A DNA stretch of 64,000 nt, taken from Sacculina carcini. Lineage: Eukaryota > Arthropoda > Thecostraca > Sacculinidae. Every line of letters starts with the position of its first letter. The stretch's first letter is position 1. The position numbers and the translations under genes are program-made. Shown here one piece after another: positions 51,832 to 62,900 of the stretch. The DNA is taken from assembly GCA_916048095.2 (NCBI GenBank), contig OU696595.1:521001-585000 (forward strand), written 5' to 3'. The notes beneath the pieces were generated by a model, which was not told where the DNA came from, made no database searches, and was given only the letters and a program-made list of their open reading frames with translations.

Positions 51832-52788
51832 TTATTCCGGACTCGACTGGGGTTTCGCTTTGTACCATTTTTTTATTCTCCCATCCAGCACTCTCCAGTG
51901 AAAAATCAATTTGTCCTCTTCTGATCTTTGGTCACTTTTCTCCTTCGATTCACGATACAATTCACTTCTCGTTACACGTTCGTCCTGGCCAAGATTACCC
52001 ATACGTCTTTTACCCATACGTCTTTGAATTTATCTGTCTGTGACAGCTTCCAGGTATTCTCCAATACCCTACTCGCCGTTGACTTACTCTTGAACATGAT
52101 CCTCAAAGGTCTCATCCCACCTTTCTTGTATTGACCCAATCTACAAACGTCCTCAATTTCATCCTCCACGTCTTCATCCAAACTCCTCACAATTTCCCCT
52201 GCAAACTTCTTCTCTTCATTTTTTTTCAATTATTTCCTACCATATTCCTCCTCCTTCACTCCAAACACAACCACACACTGTTTCTTTCCAAAAGATCTCT
52301 CTAACCAAACCTTCCTTTCCCTTCAGCACCTCCACTATTCCTTTCTTCAAATTAGCTTCGTGCTCTTCCTTCTGCTGTTTCACAATTTCTGCAAAATTCT
52401 TTGTACTATCCCCTCGTTTCTGTGCCCAACAATCCTGTTTTTCTTTCATATTGATGATATTCTCATCCTGCTTGGCCGCTGCCTCCTCTGCCGCCTTCAA
52501 CCTACTTTTGAGTCTCTCATTTGCCTCCTGCATTTCTACCATCTTTCTTTTCAGCTCGTCATTTTCACTTCCAACCCTCTCATTTTGATTTCTCAAACTC
52601 CCAACCTCATCCATCAAATCATCCATTTTATTATTCATATTTGTTACCGTACTGCGGACGCCGCTGTGAGCATCCCCACTACGCCCTTCTACCAACAACC
52701 TCAATTGTCTTACTTCATCCATAACTTTCTCGATTTTCAACGCATTCTCCTCAATTTTGCCTTCCATTCCCCCGTCCTGCTTCCCCAC
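51832..52788 (-). pseudogene. LINE ORF1 (coiled-coil RNA-binding protein)
   Basis: Begins MGKQDGGMEGKIEENALKI. A long heptad region (NMNNKMDDLMDEVGSLRNQN, KRKMVEMQEANERLKSRLKA) makes an obvious coiled coil of ~100 residues. After a break near 52237 it continues with FAGEIVRSLDEDVEDEIEDV, MRPLRIMFKSKSTASRVLEN and, after another break, GQDERVTRSELYRESKEK. This is the coiled coil plus RRM-like layout of LINE ORF1 chaperones. Two or more frameshifts. A 12-bp word coding VKDVW is duplicated near 52000-52020. Confidence 0.65.
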
Positions 52789-52799
52789 TCCTACACCAT

Positions 52800-53235
52800 G
52801 CCCATTCCTTGTTCTTCTCCCCGGTGTACCCCCTTACTCCCCCTTGTGGCCATTATGGAGACAGAGCACTTTGCACCACAACCCTGGGCAACAAAAGGTG
52901 ACCTTGTTCAACTTAAATGTTGTACGCTCAACAAACTCGCCTGTGCAACACCGGAAGGGCGAACACGACACCAGTCTTCACACCAACCCTTTTCTCACCA
53001 CGTCAGCACGCGCTTGTGTGTTCACAAAGCACTCACACCAACACTAACAACCAGCACCCACACTCACTCAACACTAACACAGCGCGAGCACGACACCGGT
53101 CTTCACAAACACGCTTTCCGTAACTCTGCAGCACGCGGTCGTGCTTACAGTGACGCCACTCTCTCTTCACTATCGCAAACACAGCACAAATACTCGGGAG
53201 CACAACGACACACAACCTCACACGACGAAGTCACA
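52800..53235. other. Unassigned sequence, probable LINE 5' flank
   Basis: A + frame covers 52360-53514 but is antisense to the LINE ORF1 and then runs into a microsatellite, so it is not a gene. No promoter motif is identified. Confidence 0.4.
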
Positions 53236-53237
53236 AT

Positions 53238-53655
53238 CACGTGTGTGTGTGTCAGTGTGTGTGTGTGTGTGTTAGTGTGTGTGTCAGTGTATGTGTCAGT
53301 GTATGTGTCAGTGTGTGTGTGTGTGTCAGTGTGTGTGTCAGTGTGTGTGTCAGTGTGTGTCAGTGTGTGTGTGTGTGTGTGTGACAGTTTGTGTGTGTGT
53401 TTGTGTGTGTACACACTATACTTTGACTGTGTACGCATTGTGTGTCTGTGTGGCAACACAAACTCTCTCACACACACACACACACACACACATTTTTTAC
53501 ATTACATTAGGTAGATATTTATATAGCGCCCTACACCTAGAGGGTCTCTAGGGCGCTGCACACGCACACACCCACACACACACACAAACGCACACACACA
53601 GACACACTTACACACACACACATAGCCACACACACACACATAGCCACACACACAC
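53238..53655. repeat. (TG)n / GTGTGTCAGTGT and (AC)n simple repeats
   Basis: 53238-53400 is GTGTGTCAGT-rich. 53465-53492 and 53565-53655 are (AC)n-rich, including ACACATAGCC units. Between them is a hairpin-bearing short element. Confidence 0.92.
53525..53557. other. 9-bp perfect hairpin AGCGCCCTA / TAGGGCGCT
   Basis: AGCGCCCTA (53525-53533) and TAGGGCGCT (53549-53557) are perfect inverted copies. Inside them CCTAGAG...CTCTAGG extends the symmetry. It is preceded by TATTTATAT. The 'TTTATATAGCGCC...GGCGCT' pattern resembles short repeats of marine invertebrates, but I can assign no family with confidence. Confidence 0.6.
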
Positions 53656-53689
53656 AGAAAGTGAAAGGTGAAGAAAGAAGAGAGATAAC

Positions 53690-54294
53690 TTACACCTTAT
53701 AATCATCACTAATATAGACAATGTTCCCTAGAGTATAATACGATTTCACCATGAAAAATTTCTTTGAGTGTTTTTTGAAAACAGGGATAGAATTGATAGA
53801 ACGTAGTGTTGGGGAGAGCTTATTGTAAATACGGGGTCCTAAGATAGAGAAACAACGATTATAGTGAGTATGTCTAGAAGGAAAAGCAGGTTCCAATAAG
53901 AGACGAGAATCATCAGTTGACCTAAGTGTACGAGTAGATTTCTTGAAGGATAGAAGTTCAAATAAGTACGATGGCTTACGGAGAATAAGAGTGGAATGGA
54001 TGATCAAACAGATGCGGTAGTCAATAAGCGCCTTAATAGGAAGAAGTCCCATTTTTTGTAGATAGGGAGAGACATGAGAGCCAGCAGGGAGATTGTAGAT
54101 TAGACGACAAGCTTTACTAATAACAGATTGAAGTTTGCGAAGCTGGCGGTGGTTCAGAGAAAGAAAGAGCGAGCAACAATATTGAATCCTACTGATAATG
54201 AAAGAATTAGCCAGTTTGAAAGCAGCAGAGACAGTTAAATATCTACGGATAGAATAGATTCGCCTAATGTGAAAGTTACATACCCTAATGATAT
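53690..54294 (-). pseudogene. LINE RT C-terminal remnant running into the gap
   Basis: Minus strand: RQLRKLQSVISKACRLIYNL (about 54150), MGLLPIKALIDYRICLIIHS, LLEPAFPSRHTHYNRCFSIL and GPRIYNKLSPTLRSINSI, the 'LP...RI..K' and 'P..WN.LP' ends of CR1/L2-like RTs. The last 120 codons (54052-53690) are open. The upstream part is lost in the N gap. Confidence 0.65.
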
Positions 54295-54794
54295 NNNNNN
54301 NNNNNNNNNNNNNNNNNNNNNNNNNNNNNNNNNNNNNNNNNNNNNNNNNNNNNNNNNNNNNNNNNNNNNNNNNNNNNNNNNNNNNNNNNNNNNNNNNNNN
54401 NNNNNNNNNNNNNNNNNNNNNNNNNNNNNNNNNNNNNNNNNNNNNNNNNNNNNNNNNNNNNNNNNNNNNNNNNNNNNNNNNNNNNNNNNNNNNNNNNNNN
54501 NNNNNNNNNNNNNNNNNNNNNNNNNNNNNNNNNNNNNNNNNNNNNNNNNNNNNNNNNNNNNNNNNNNNNNNNNNNNNNNNNNNNNNNNNNNNNNNNNNNN
54601 NNNNNNNNNNNNNNNNNNNNNNNNNNNNNNNNNNNNNNNNNNNNNNNNNNNNNNNNNNNNNNNNNNNNNNNNNNNNNNNNNNNNNNNNNNNNNNNNNNNN
54701 NNNNNNNNNNNNNNNNNNNNNNNNNNNNNNNNNNNNNNNNNNNNNNNNNNNNNNNNNNNNNNNNNNNNNNNNNNNNNNNNNNNNNNNNNNNNNN
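54295..54794. other. Assembly gap, 500 N
   Basis: Exactly 500 N, a conventional size for a gap of unknown length. Frames running across it are meaningless. Confidence 0.99.
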
Positions 54795-56020
54795 TACTAA
54801 TATATATAATTGGTGTGCATGAATCCTCTAGCTGGGAATAATATAACAAAAAAATCAATAAACACAATCTGTGACTGACGTGATATCCCACAATTAGCGA
54901 ATTGACCTCGAGTGAAGAATTGGAAAAAGCCGTTTGACAACTCTGAAACAAGGGCAAGCAGGAAGTGAGGAGGATTGAGGGAGGAAGTTCTGGAGCAATA
55001 AGGGATTGTGTATCGTGGAAGGACTTTGTGCGGACATTTTCTCAGCCAAGACTTAAAAGTCTGGGGTTCGCAGAGCACTAACTCTGTGACTCGAACCTGC
55101 GATCGGCCTACAAAAGTTAAATTTGCTTTTTGTGGGGCAATAATCATTTTAAGGCTGTTCAGGGCTGCAAAAGCCTTTTGGCTTCTCATGCCCGCCATAT
55201 AGTACCCTGTTGTATTTCTTGTATGTGAATGGCTAATAACAAATGAAATGAAAAAATAGCGATGATAGCGAGTTTATGACTGCACTGCTGTTAAACTCGA
55301 TCTTGTAGTTGTATGTGTGTGTGTTGTGCACATACACATTCAGCGCAATCAACATGCGTCAAATTTGTCACTTCAGATGCGCTTGTTCAACTATAAACCA
55401 AGACCTGACCTGCCAGTCATGTTGCTGGGTTTTATGTGTGAAATAGGTGCATTGAATGAGCGGAGCTAGTGTGAGCGAACGAGCTAGAATAACGTTCAGC
55501 ATCTGTTCACATTAGCAGTCTGTTCGACCAAGTCAATGCAACAGGGCCTTGTGTTTTCATAATGATACAATTCCATTTCGTTCCATATCATTCGATCATT
55601 AGAGGAACAGAAGCCATTGGAGACCGCATTGACTCCGCTATACATTCATTCATTCATGTATTTCTGGATATACATTGCATAAACCCAATTCCTGGTGAAA
55701 ATGGGAGTGCTATGCAAGTAATGATAGAAGCGCACTCCGTGGAAATATAGATTTAGTGCAACTTCAATGGAAGTAAGCGCAATATTACAGGCCGGTTAGC
55801 TTGTAAAAGCAAACATATAGTGCAAAAACAAAACATGTCTTAGAAGACGGGCCACAAGATACCGCACACCGACACACTTTCCACGACGCTCACACAACGA
55901 CTGCCCGAAACATGATGCCACCACGTGGCATGCGCAGTCAGCAAACAACCGAACAGTCCACCATTCAAACGCACGCTCATATACACATATAACACCTTCA
56001 CTGGCACTCACACAAAATCA
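54795..56020. other. Unassigned sequence
   Basis: No recognised gene. A 133-codon minus frame at 55198-54797 has no identifiable domain; it includes GCAGGTTCGAGTCAC, which looks like a B box but lacks the rest of a tRNA. A palindrome-like CCACGTGGC is at about 55920-55928. Confidence 0.4.
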
Positions 56021-56021
56021 A

Positions 56022-56115
56022 CCCTGCGGTCAGGGGATAAGAATACTGCCGCCGTACCCGCTGCGTGTCGTGTAAGAGGCGACTAAAAAAACAAAACCAA
56101 CAAAACAAACAAACA
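56022..56115 (+). mobile_element. Short retroposon sharing the LINE 5' hairpin, A-rich tail
   Basis: CCTGCGGTCAGGGG, AAGAATACTGCCGCCGTA, GCTGCGTGTCGTGTAAGAGG and CGACTAAA parallel the first ~70 bp of the I-type LINE at 57421 (57433-57502). Here the motif passes directly into an A/C-rich tail (AAAAAAACAAAACC...). Either a SINE-like derivative of the LINE 5' end or a severe internal deletion of one. Confidence 0.55.
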
Positions 56116-56889
56116 ATATATTTGATTTAGCGCAAATATACACGCGCGCGCAACGTAACACCAAAACTAACGCCAAGTAACGAAAAGCACAGACTTCAAA
56201 TACATAGCAGATCACACATGAAAAAAGGCAACACAATTAGAGAAAAATATCTACAACAGAAAGCACATGAGCACATGAGAGCAAAAGCAGACCCTCTGCT
56301 TCTTCCCTTCCTGTACTGCCATGTCCGAGGGGGAGCGAAATTCAAAAGGGTTGGTGTAGGTTTTGTGTTAACAAACGTGGAGAAGTGTATGCGCACTTGT
56401 ATCATTGCGTGTGTGTTCGTGTTTTGTAGAAGTGTATGCGGGAGGAGGAACATGAGGGCCCCGTGCTATGCATTACTATTGGTGTGGTAAACACCAGTGT
56501 AAACCAGCACCTACTGACCGGATACGTGGAGATATCCAGACGATCACTAACACTCACAAACGACACGACCGTGCATTCGGTGTATGATCGCCTTCGAGCA
56601 CCGCGATGATAAACGGCGGCAGGGATGCCGAAGTAACCCCTGCGCTACTCACATTTTGGATGTCACATTGCCACAGAAGATTCGATGAAAACTTATACTG
56701 ACGTTACAAAAATGCACAAGGACAACACGTAGCATAACATTACGAAACTCTGCAATAGTAATTATACGGTAACGCACAAGAACAATACATGCTGTAAATA
56801 TTAAATAACAAAAACAATGAATGCATACGTACGCAAATCTCACCGCCACCTATCGGCAAACACTCGTCACACGTACGGATGCCGCTACA
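56116..56889 (-). repeat. Candidate 3' LTR region of the right-hand gypsy element
   Basis: On the minus strand, coding ends at 56890 and is followed by ACGGGGGGTAG (polypurine tract) and then TGTAGCGGCATCC, an LTR-like start at 56889. The other LTR boundary cannot be fixed, because the partner LTR is outside the window; a TG at about 56500 is one possibility. No gene in this stretch. Confidence 0.45.
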
Positions 56890-57404
56890 CTACCCCCCGT
56901 CAGAGTCTAACATGAATGAGGCTCTATAGCGCGCTGGCGGTCTGACATCTCTCCCCGAGCGTGTGCGGAGGATTGACCGAGGTACTATGACAGAAGCGGT
57001 AGCCGGCGTGTGTGGGCGCGGTATTCTGGATGCCGGAGCTGTAACACGTTGTCGCCGCGGCAGTGGTGACTGTGTTGAGCCAATACGGTTGCCCCGCAAG
57101 AACAGTCGAGGCCCTTGGGACGGAAGTGACGTGCTTGGTGGCAGTGAATTGTGTGTTATCGGTGTTGTCTGTGTCAACGCAGGGTTGACGCACTCCTCGA
57201 TGATCGCAGGCTTGACCCGGTCGAGGGGGATGACGTCATCGCCTGAAATGCGCCGAATGGTGACGGTCTTGGGCGTACGTGAAGCGGCGCGGAACGGGCA
57301 GTCATAGGGCGCGTTGAGTAGCGAGTGGTATCCTCCGTGGCGAACAAACATATGTGTGCAGGTGTCCAGGCCACGCGGTATATATGAGCCCCGATGAGTC
57401 AGTG
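56890..57404 (-). pseudogene. Ty3/gypsy integrase C-terminal tail
   Basis: Minus strand: CTHMFVRHGGYHSLLNAPYD, RTPKTVTIRRISGDDVIPLD and RVKPAIIEECV form the SH3-like/GPF region that ends many gypsy integrases. A Pro/Arg-rich tail follows with SILRTRSGRDVRPPARYRAS, stopping at 56890. The upstream part is separated by the LINE and resumes at 63802-64000. The last ~170 codons are open. Confidence 0.75.
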
Positions 57405-57420
57405 GAGGTGGCTCAAAGTG
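57405..57420. repeat. 16-bp target-site duplication, left copy
   Basis: GAGGTGGCTCAAAGTG, repeated exactly at 63786-63801 on the other side of the LINE. Confidence 0.88.
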
Positions 57421-57432
57421 GAGGTGGAATTA

Positions 57433-57502
57433 TAACCCCCTGCGGCAGGGGGTTAGAATTCTGCCGCTGTAGCTGCCGCGTGTCGTAAAAGGCGACTAAA
57501 GG
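57433..57502 (+). promoter_or_regulatory. 5' UTR hairpin of the LINE
   Basis: TAACCCCCTGC (57433-57443) and GCAGGGGGTTA (57445-57455) are an 11-bp perfect inverted repeat with one base between. It is followed by GCCGCTGTAGCTGCCGCGTG and GTCGTAAAAGGCGACTAAA, a smaller stem-loop (GTCG/CGAC). The same two-part motif occurs at 56022-56090. Lying at the extreme 5' end, it may serve as internal promoter or RNA processing/translation structure; this is inference. Confidence 0.65.
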
Positions 57503-58189
57503 CAGACATGTCTGGTCAGGTTTCTACCTGCTACTGGTAACATGTAACCCGGTACAACCAGCCGCATGGTCGGAATGTCGGCGACTAGTCCGGCCCCCCA
57601 CTGGCCTATGCCAGTGAGGAGGCTGGCCAGAAACACAGCAGGAAGAAAAACTAGACCTGTCAAAGGGCGGATGAGCTGTTTAGCAGCCAACGGCCATCTG
57701 GAAACCATCCACCGTCGGATCAGCAAACAGGATCCTGGCCGCGGAGTGTCACGTCGCCCGGGGTATAATGGTGGCGTGACGCAACACTCGTCTTTGGCCT
57801 GCGCGTCGAGCCCCGACGGGGCCGTTGTTTGGCACCTTGACAGTGGAGAGTATGGTCCGACGCCGGCACGGGTGGCCGGATAGGGCTCAAGAGGGTCAAG
57901 GGTGAGGTGCCTGGTGCTCGAGGGGGGTCCCGCCCGGTGCAGTGTCCGCCGTTTGCAGTGGAGATGCAGCTGCCGGGTCCAGATGGACCGGTGGGGGTCA
58001 CTGGTCCGGGCCCGGCGCTGTAGCTCCCGCGGACTCGTACCGGGCGGAGCTCGCAGCGAGCTCAGGGGTATTCGGTGCCCGTACAGCGCGCACCACCACT
58101 GGCGTGGCATCCCATGCTGGCTCTGACGTCCCCCCAGTAGGGCCCTGTGCAGAGGTGGGTGGTCGTGCGCGCAGAGACAAAAAAAATTA

Positions 58190-59827
58190 ATGGCTTCAAA
58201 ACCTACAACCACCCCAACTGCTGGTCGTCCATCGGGCGATCGGCCACGGCCGCCGAAAGGTGACCGTACTCTGAGAAACGACCAGGACGACACTCGTGTT
58301 GTTCCCACTCCGATGGTGTTGATGTTTGTCAGCACCGATGAGAAGACGAAGCTGTCATCCTTAAACCCGTTCCGTCGTCTGGATGGATTCAGGAACATCG
58401 GAGACGTGCCTCTCGAAGCCAGCCGGCAGAGAGATGGTTCGTTGATGGTGAAATACGGCACTGAGACGGCAGCAGCCCGCGCGATTAAGGCAACCGCTTT
58501 CCGATATCGCGTGGGTACGGGCGAAAACAAGCGTTGGGTGAGCACCCCCATCTCGGTGTGTGCGCACTCGACATTGAACCACGCCAGAGGTGTTCTGTTC
58601 TGTCGTGCGCTAGAGGGTGTTGATAACGATGAAATTTGCGACGGTTTGTCATCCCAGGGTGTCATCCGTGTGGAGCGCATCGTCCGACGGCCTGAGGGTA
58701 GCGAGGTGCCAACGCACTCTTTCTTCCTCACGTTTGACGGTGCTGTTCTACCGGATGATATCAAGATCGGTGACATCCGTCAACGTATCCGTGTCCGCCC
58801 CTACGTACCCAACTCAATGCGATGCTACAGGTGCCAACGTTTCGGGCATACGAGCTCCCGCTGCAACCGTGCTGAGATCTGCGGAAGCTGCTCATCCGAA
58901 CGGCACACCGCTGCTGATTGCGACAATGAGTACTTCTGCGTCAATTGCAGGAGCAGCGGTCATGCGTCCTCGTCGCGTGACTGCCCGGAATGGCTCAAAG
59001 AAAAGGAGATTCTTGCCATTCGCGCTGCCCAGCGCTGCAGCTTCGGTGAAGCGCGTGCTGTATATCACAGCTCGCATCCATCGGGCCCGTCCTATGTCGG
59101 CGTAGTCACGAAGTCGTCTCAGCCTCCACATTCTGTCGACTCTTTTCTGGAAAAGGTTACTGTTGAAGACTTCTTGAAGCTGGCGGGACGAATGGGCTTG
59201 AAGCTGGTTGTACCTGAGGCTGAAAAACTTGAGAATGAACCAACACCGGTTGATCGGCGGTCTGAGGGGACTGCCGTGCCGCGTTTGCCAACGGCCGCAC
59301 CCCAGCGGTCCCAGGCGTCCGCGACCCAGCGGCCCCAGACGGCCGCAACCCAGCGGCCCAAGGCGGCCGCTCCCCAGCAGCCTGAAAAGGCTGCTGAGCG
59401 GCGACCTCAGCGGGTCGCCGATCGGCCCGTCAAGCGGCCGATGGACCGTGCTGGCAAATCGGCAGCGATGCCGGTTAGTCAAGGCTGCAAAAAACCGGCC
59501 GCTCAGCAGGCTTCCAAGCCAGCAGAGCGGTTGTCTCCGAACCGGAGGAAATCCGGAGACTGGACGGTGGTTCAACACAAGAGCCGCCGTTCGGTCAAGT
59601 CAGCCTCGCCGAGGAGTGACCGGCGAGCATCTCCAGGTCACAAAGCGAGCGCGGTCCCTGCATCTCTGCGCTCGGCGGTTGCTAGCGCACCGCCTTCCGC
59701 ACACGACGGAGCGACTCCCACCACTGCCATGGAGGTGGAGAGTTCTTCTAAGCGGAAGCTCTCGGCCTCTCCAAGTGGGTCCCTACCTAACGCGGAGAGA
59801 GGACGATCGGCCAAGCGATGCGATTAG
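58190..59827 (+). CDS. LINE ORF1 protein with three CCHC zinc knuckles
   Basis: 545 codons from ATG 58190, intact. The N-terminus is basic and Pro-rich (GRPSGDRPRPPKGDRTLRND). The central part (about 45-210) is RRM-like (VVPTPMVLMFVSTDE, NPFRRLDGFRNIGDVP, VERIVRRPEGSEVPTHSFFL). Knuckles lie at about 214-265: CYRCQRFGHTSSRC, CGSCSSERHTAADC, and CVNCRSSGHASSSRDC (the last with an extra residue). Then WLKEKEILAIRAAQRCSFGE and ARAVYHSSHPSGPSYVGVV, a block common to I-superclade ORF1. The tail 355-545 is low complexity (repeated AAPQRSQ/SATQRPQ-like units) and basic. It binds element RNA and acts as chaperone. A 30-bp repeat unit (CGGCCGCRACCCAGCGGCCC) underlies the tail. Confidence 0.88.
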   Translation: MASKPTTTPTAGRPSGDRPRPPKGDRTLRNDQDDTRVVPTPMVLMFVSTDEKTKLSSLNPFRRLDGFRNIGDVPLEASRQRDGSLMVKYGTETAAARAIKATAFRYRVGTGENKRWVSTPISVCAHSTLNHARGVLFCRALEGVDNDEICDGLSSQGVIRVERIVRRPEGSEVPTHSFFLTFDGAVLPDDIKIGDIRQRIRVRPYVPNSMRCYRCQRFGHTSSRCNRAEICGSCSSERHTAADCDNEYFCVNCRSSGHASSSRDCPEWLKEKEILAIRAAQRCSFGEARAVYHSSHPSGPSYVGVVTKSSQPPHSVDSFLEKVTVEDFLKLAGRMGLKLVVPEAEKLENEPTPVDRRSEGTAVPRLPTAAPQRSQASATQRPQTAATQRPKAAAPQQPEKAAERRPQRVADRPVKRPMDRAGKSAAMPVSQGCKKPAAQQASKPAERLSPNRRKSGDWTVVQHKSRRSVKSASPRSDRRASPGHKASAVPASLRSAVASAPPSAHDGATPTTAMEVESSSKRKLSASPSGSLPNAERGRSAKRCD

Positions 59828-59912
59828 GTACCTGTGCTACCTGGTTATAAGTGTATATGTGCCTTTTTAACGGGAGTATTTATATGTATTTTATTCTATT
59901 ATATTTATATTT

Positions 59913-62900
59913 ATGTCCATTTTACAATGGAATATTAGAGGTATTAGACCGAATTTTAATGATTTACTGTATATTTTACACTCCCGACAACCATCGATTT
60001 TAGCAATAAAGGAGACTAAGCTTTTAACTTCTTCGTATTTGAGTATTCAGGATTTTAATGTTTTTAGATATGATAATCTCAGCTCGACTATAGCCCATAG
60101 CGGGGCCTCTAGCGGGGTTATGCTGGCTGTTCGCACCAGTGTGCCCTGTCGCCGCCTGCATATTCAGTCAGATTTGCAGGTGGTTGCGGTTCGGTGCTGG
60201 CTGGGTGAGTGTGTGCTCATTGTACCTGCCGCCTGGTCGCCCGTTCCCAAGGGCTGACATCGAGTTTTTAATAAGTTCACTTTCACCCCCTTTTTATGTT
60301 TTGGGCGATTTTAATGCTCACAGCCCTTTTTAGGGTTGTGATGCATATTGTAGCCGTGGTTTTATTGTGGAGGATATTTTAACTGTATTAGATATAGGTA
60401 TTTTAAACACAGGCACATATATGCATTGTACCATGCCATCGGGAAGCATGTCCGCTCTGGACCTCAGTCTGTGCAGTCCCAGTCTGCAGGCATCCACGAG
60501 CTGGACCGTTGAGAACAGTCTGTATGGGAGTGACCACTTCCCTATATGGATCTGTCCCAATGAGGTACCTAGGCTGGGAACACGACCACCGAGATGGAAC
60601 TTCAAACGAGCTGATTGGGTCCGCTATGATTGCTTGACACTGGAAGCCATGGGCAGCCCCACACTTCGACCAAGCGTCGAAGATTTTACTGAGGCCATTG
60701 TCACCTGTGCCAAACAGAGCATTCCGCGTACGGCATCGTGTACCCGGCGGCATCCTGTTACTTGGTGGACAGACGCGTGTTCTGCGGCGTTGCGAGAGCG
60801 ACGTCGTTGCTGGGGTCGCTTCCGGCACAACAGCACGGTGGCAAACATGCTTTGCTTTCGCCACGCTCGCGCACAAGCTCGATGGACCTTTCGCGAGGCG
60901 AAGCGGGCCTCGTGGGTGTCCTATGTGTCCAGCATTAATCGGCATTATCCTATATCCACCATATGGGACCATATAAAGCGCATCTCTGGGAAGTACCGCC
61001 CCACTCCACTGCCTTCTCTGAAGATCAATGGCGTGAACGTGATAAATCCGGAGCATGTTGCTGACGAAATTTGCCGATATTTAGTGGAGCGCTGTCGTGC
61101 AAACGTAGACGACCCTGATTTTGCGTCGATCAAACAGCAGTGCGAGAGATCACCCGTTGATTTCTCCACCAACTGTCAGCTGCCAATCAACAGCGATTTT
61201 TCAGCATCTGAGCTGAGAACAGCCTTGCGATCGCTTCGCGATTTGGCTGAAGGCCTTGATGAGTTTCTCAATCTCATGCTGAAACGTCTGTCGCCAGCAG
61301 TGCTGTCCACCTTGCTGCAGGTCTTCAATGATCTGTGGAATGGTGGACAGTTTCCAGCCTCCTGGCGACGGGCAATCGTGATACCCATCACAAAACAGGG
61401 CAAATCGGGCGATCAACCATCTGACTATCGCCCGATATCGCTGACCTCCAGTCTCTGCAAAGTGTTTCAGAAAATGGTTTGCAGACGGCTGGTATGGTTT
61501 CGGGAACGCGGTCGGCTGTTCAATGATGCTCAGTGCGGATTTCGCCAGGGTCGCTCAACGCTGGACCACTTGGTGACCATTGACTCTCGCGTACGTGAAA
61601 GTTTCGCGCGAGGTCACCACGTCGGGGCGATATTCTTTGATATCGAGAAGGCATATGACACCACATGGCGACATGGTATTCGTCTCAAACTGCATAGCTG
61701 TGGTGTTAGAGGCAACATGGGGAGTTTCGTACACAATTTCCTTTTGCACCGTACATTCTGTGTGCGTGTGGGGAACTCCCTGTCTCGTCCATTCGATCAG
61801 GCAGAAGGCGTTCCACAGGGTAGTGTGCTCAGCGTGGCCCTTTTTGCCATAATGATCAACTACATTGACAATAATTTGCCTCCCTCGATTGGACGGTCTC
61901 TATTTGTGGACGATTTTGCCGTATGGTGCTCTTCCCGCAGCACTGTTGCTGTCCAGCGTCAACTGCAGCTGGCGGTGAATAAAATAGAGACTTGGGGAAC
62001 GCGTAACGGCTTCCGCTTCTCGACGTCCAAAACGGTCGGTGTACACTTCTGCCGCCGTCGAGGTGCCTGTCCTGACATGGAAGTGGAATTGTACGGCAGT
62101 GTTGTCTCATTCCAACGCGCGGTTCGGTTTTTAGGGGTCACGTTGGACTCGCGCTTGACCTACACCGACCATATTTCACAGCTGAGAACCACATGTCTAA
62201 AAGCACTGAATGTGCTGAGGACTGTTTCCCGCATGCGGTATGGATCATATCGACATTCCCTTCTCCTTCTGTACGCTCGTTAGTCAGGTCGCGTCTCGAT
62301 TACGCAAGCATAGTATATGATCTGGCTTCGGAGTCAGCAAAAAGCCGTTTGAATGTCGTACACCACGCAGGGATACGCATTGCCACCGGCGCGTTTCGCA
62401 CGTCGCCAATCGTCAGCCCCCTCGTTGAGGCTGATGAAGCTCCGCTGGCGCTCCGTCGTCAAGAGCTGGGCATGCGTTATTCTTGCAAGCTGGCAAGCAC
62501 CCATGAAAATCCCGCGTATGACGTAGTATTTTCCCAGCATGTGCCTGAGCAGCATCACCTTCCAGGACCTCAGTGTTCTGTGCTGTTTTGCAGCAAAATG
62601 AAGGCACTGCTGGAGTCATGCGGGATGGGTGCTAACGACGTCCTCAGACAAGAATACACGGCGGAGTCACCCTGGGAATTGGTCACACCCGAGGTTGACG
62701 TCTCGCTAGCAGCTCTGCCGAAACACCGTACAGTGCCCAGTGAGCTTCGCTCAAACACACTGGAGCGAATTCATTCTTACGGACGGTATACTGCCGTGTA
62801 CACTCATGGATCTAAGTCGGCCACTGGTGTGGGTTGTGCGTTTGTAAGTGGAGGTACGTGCCGCTCGAACACGCTGCCACCGAGCGCCTCCATTTACACG

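Larger units (their letters stand above)
44150..52790 (-). mobile_element. Nearly full-length CR1-like LINE, split by an LTR element
   Basis: On the minus strand: coiled-coil ORF1 (52788-about 51832), endonuclease (51788-50891), RT start (50890-50549), then, after the Mag-like LTR element, the rest of RT to its C-terminus (45851-44230). The RT frame crosses the insertion at target ATCCG without loss: KIKFLGVFAD before, then DEHDFDSEQFDATEK after. Stops and frameshifts are scattered through both ORFs. The 3' end is near 44150; no clear tail. Confidence 0.8.

Noticed and set aside
52360-53514. 384-codon + frame beginning with a hydrophobic stretch
   Set aside because: It is antisense to the coiled-coil LINE ORF1 and continues into a TG microsatellite.
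54235-54957. Frames of 170-240 codons across the N gap
   Set aside because: They consist almost entirely of unknown residues from the 500-N gap.
55080-55125. GGTTCGAGTC-like B box on the minus strand suggesting a tRNA or tRNA-derived SINE
   Set aside because: No matching A box, acceptor stem or CCA-type geometry could be found around it.
57496-58776. 426-codon minus-strand frame antisense to the LINE 5' UTR and ORF1
   Set aside because: No domain. GC-rich antisense of ORF1 readily yields long frames, and the other strand carries the zinc-knuckle ORF1.
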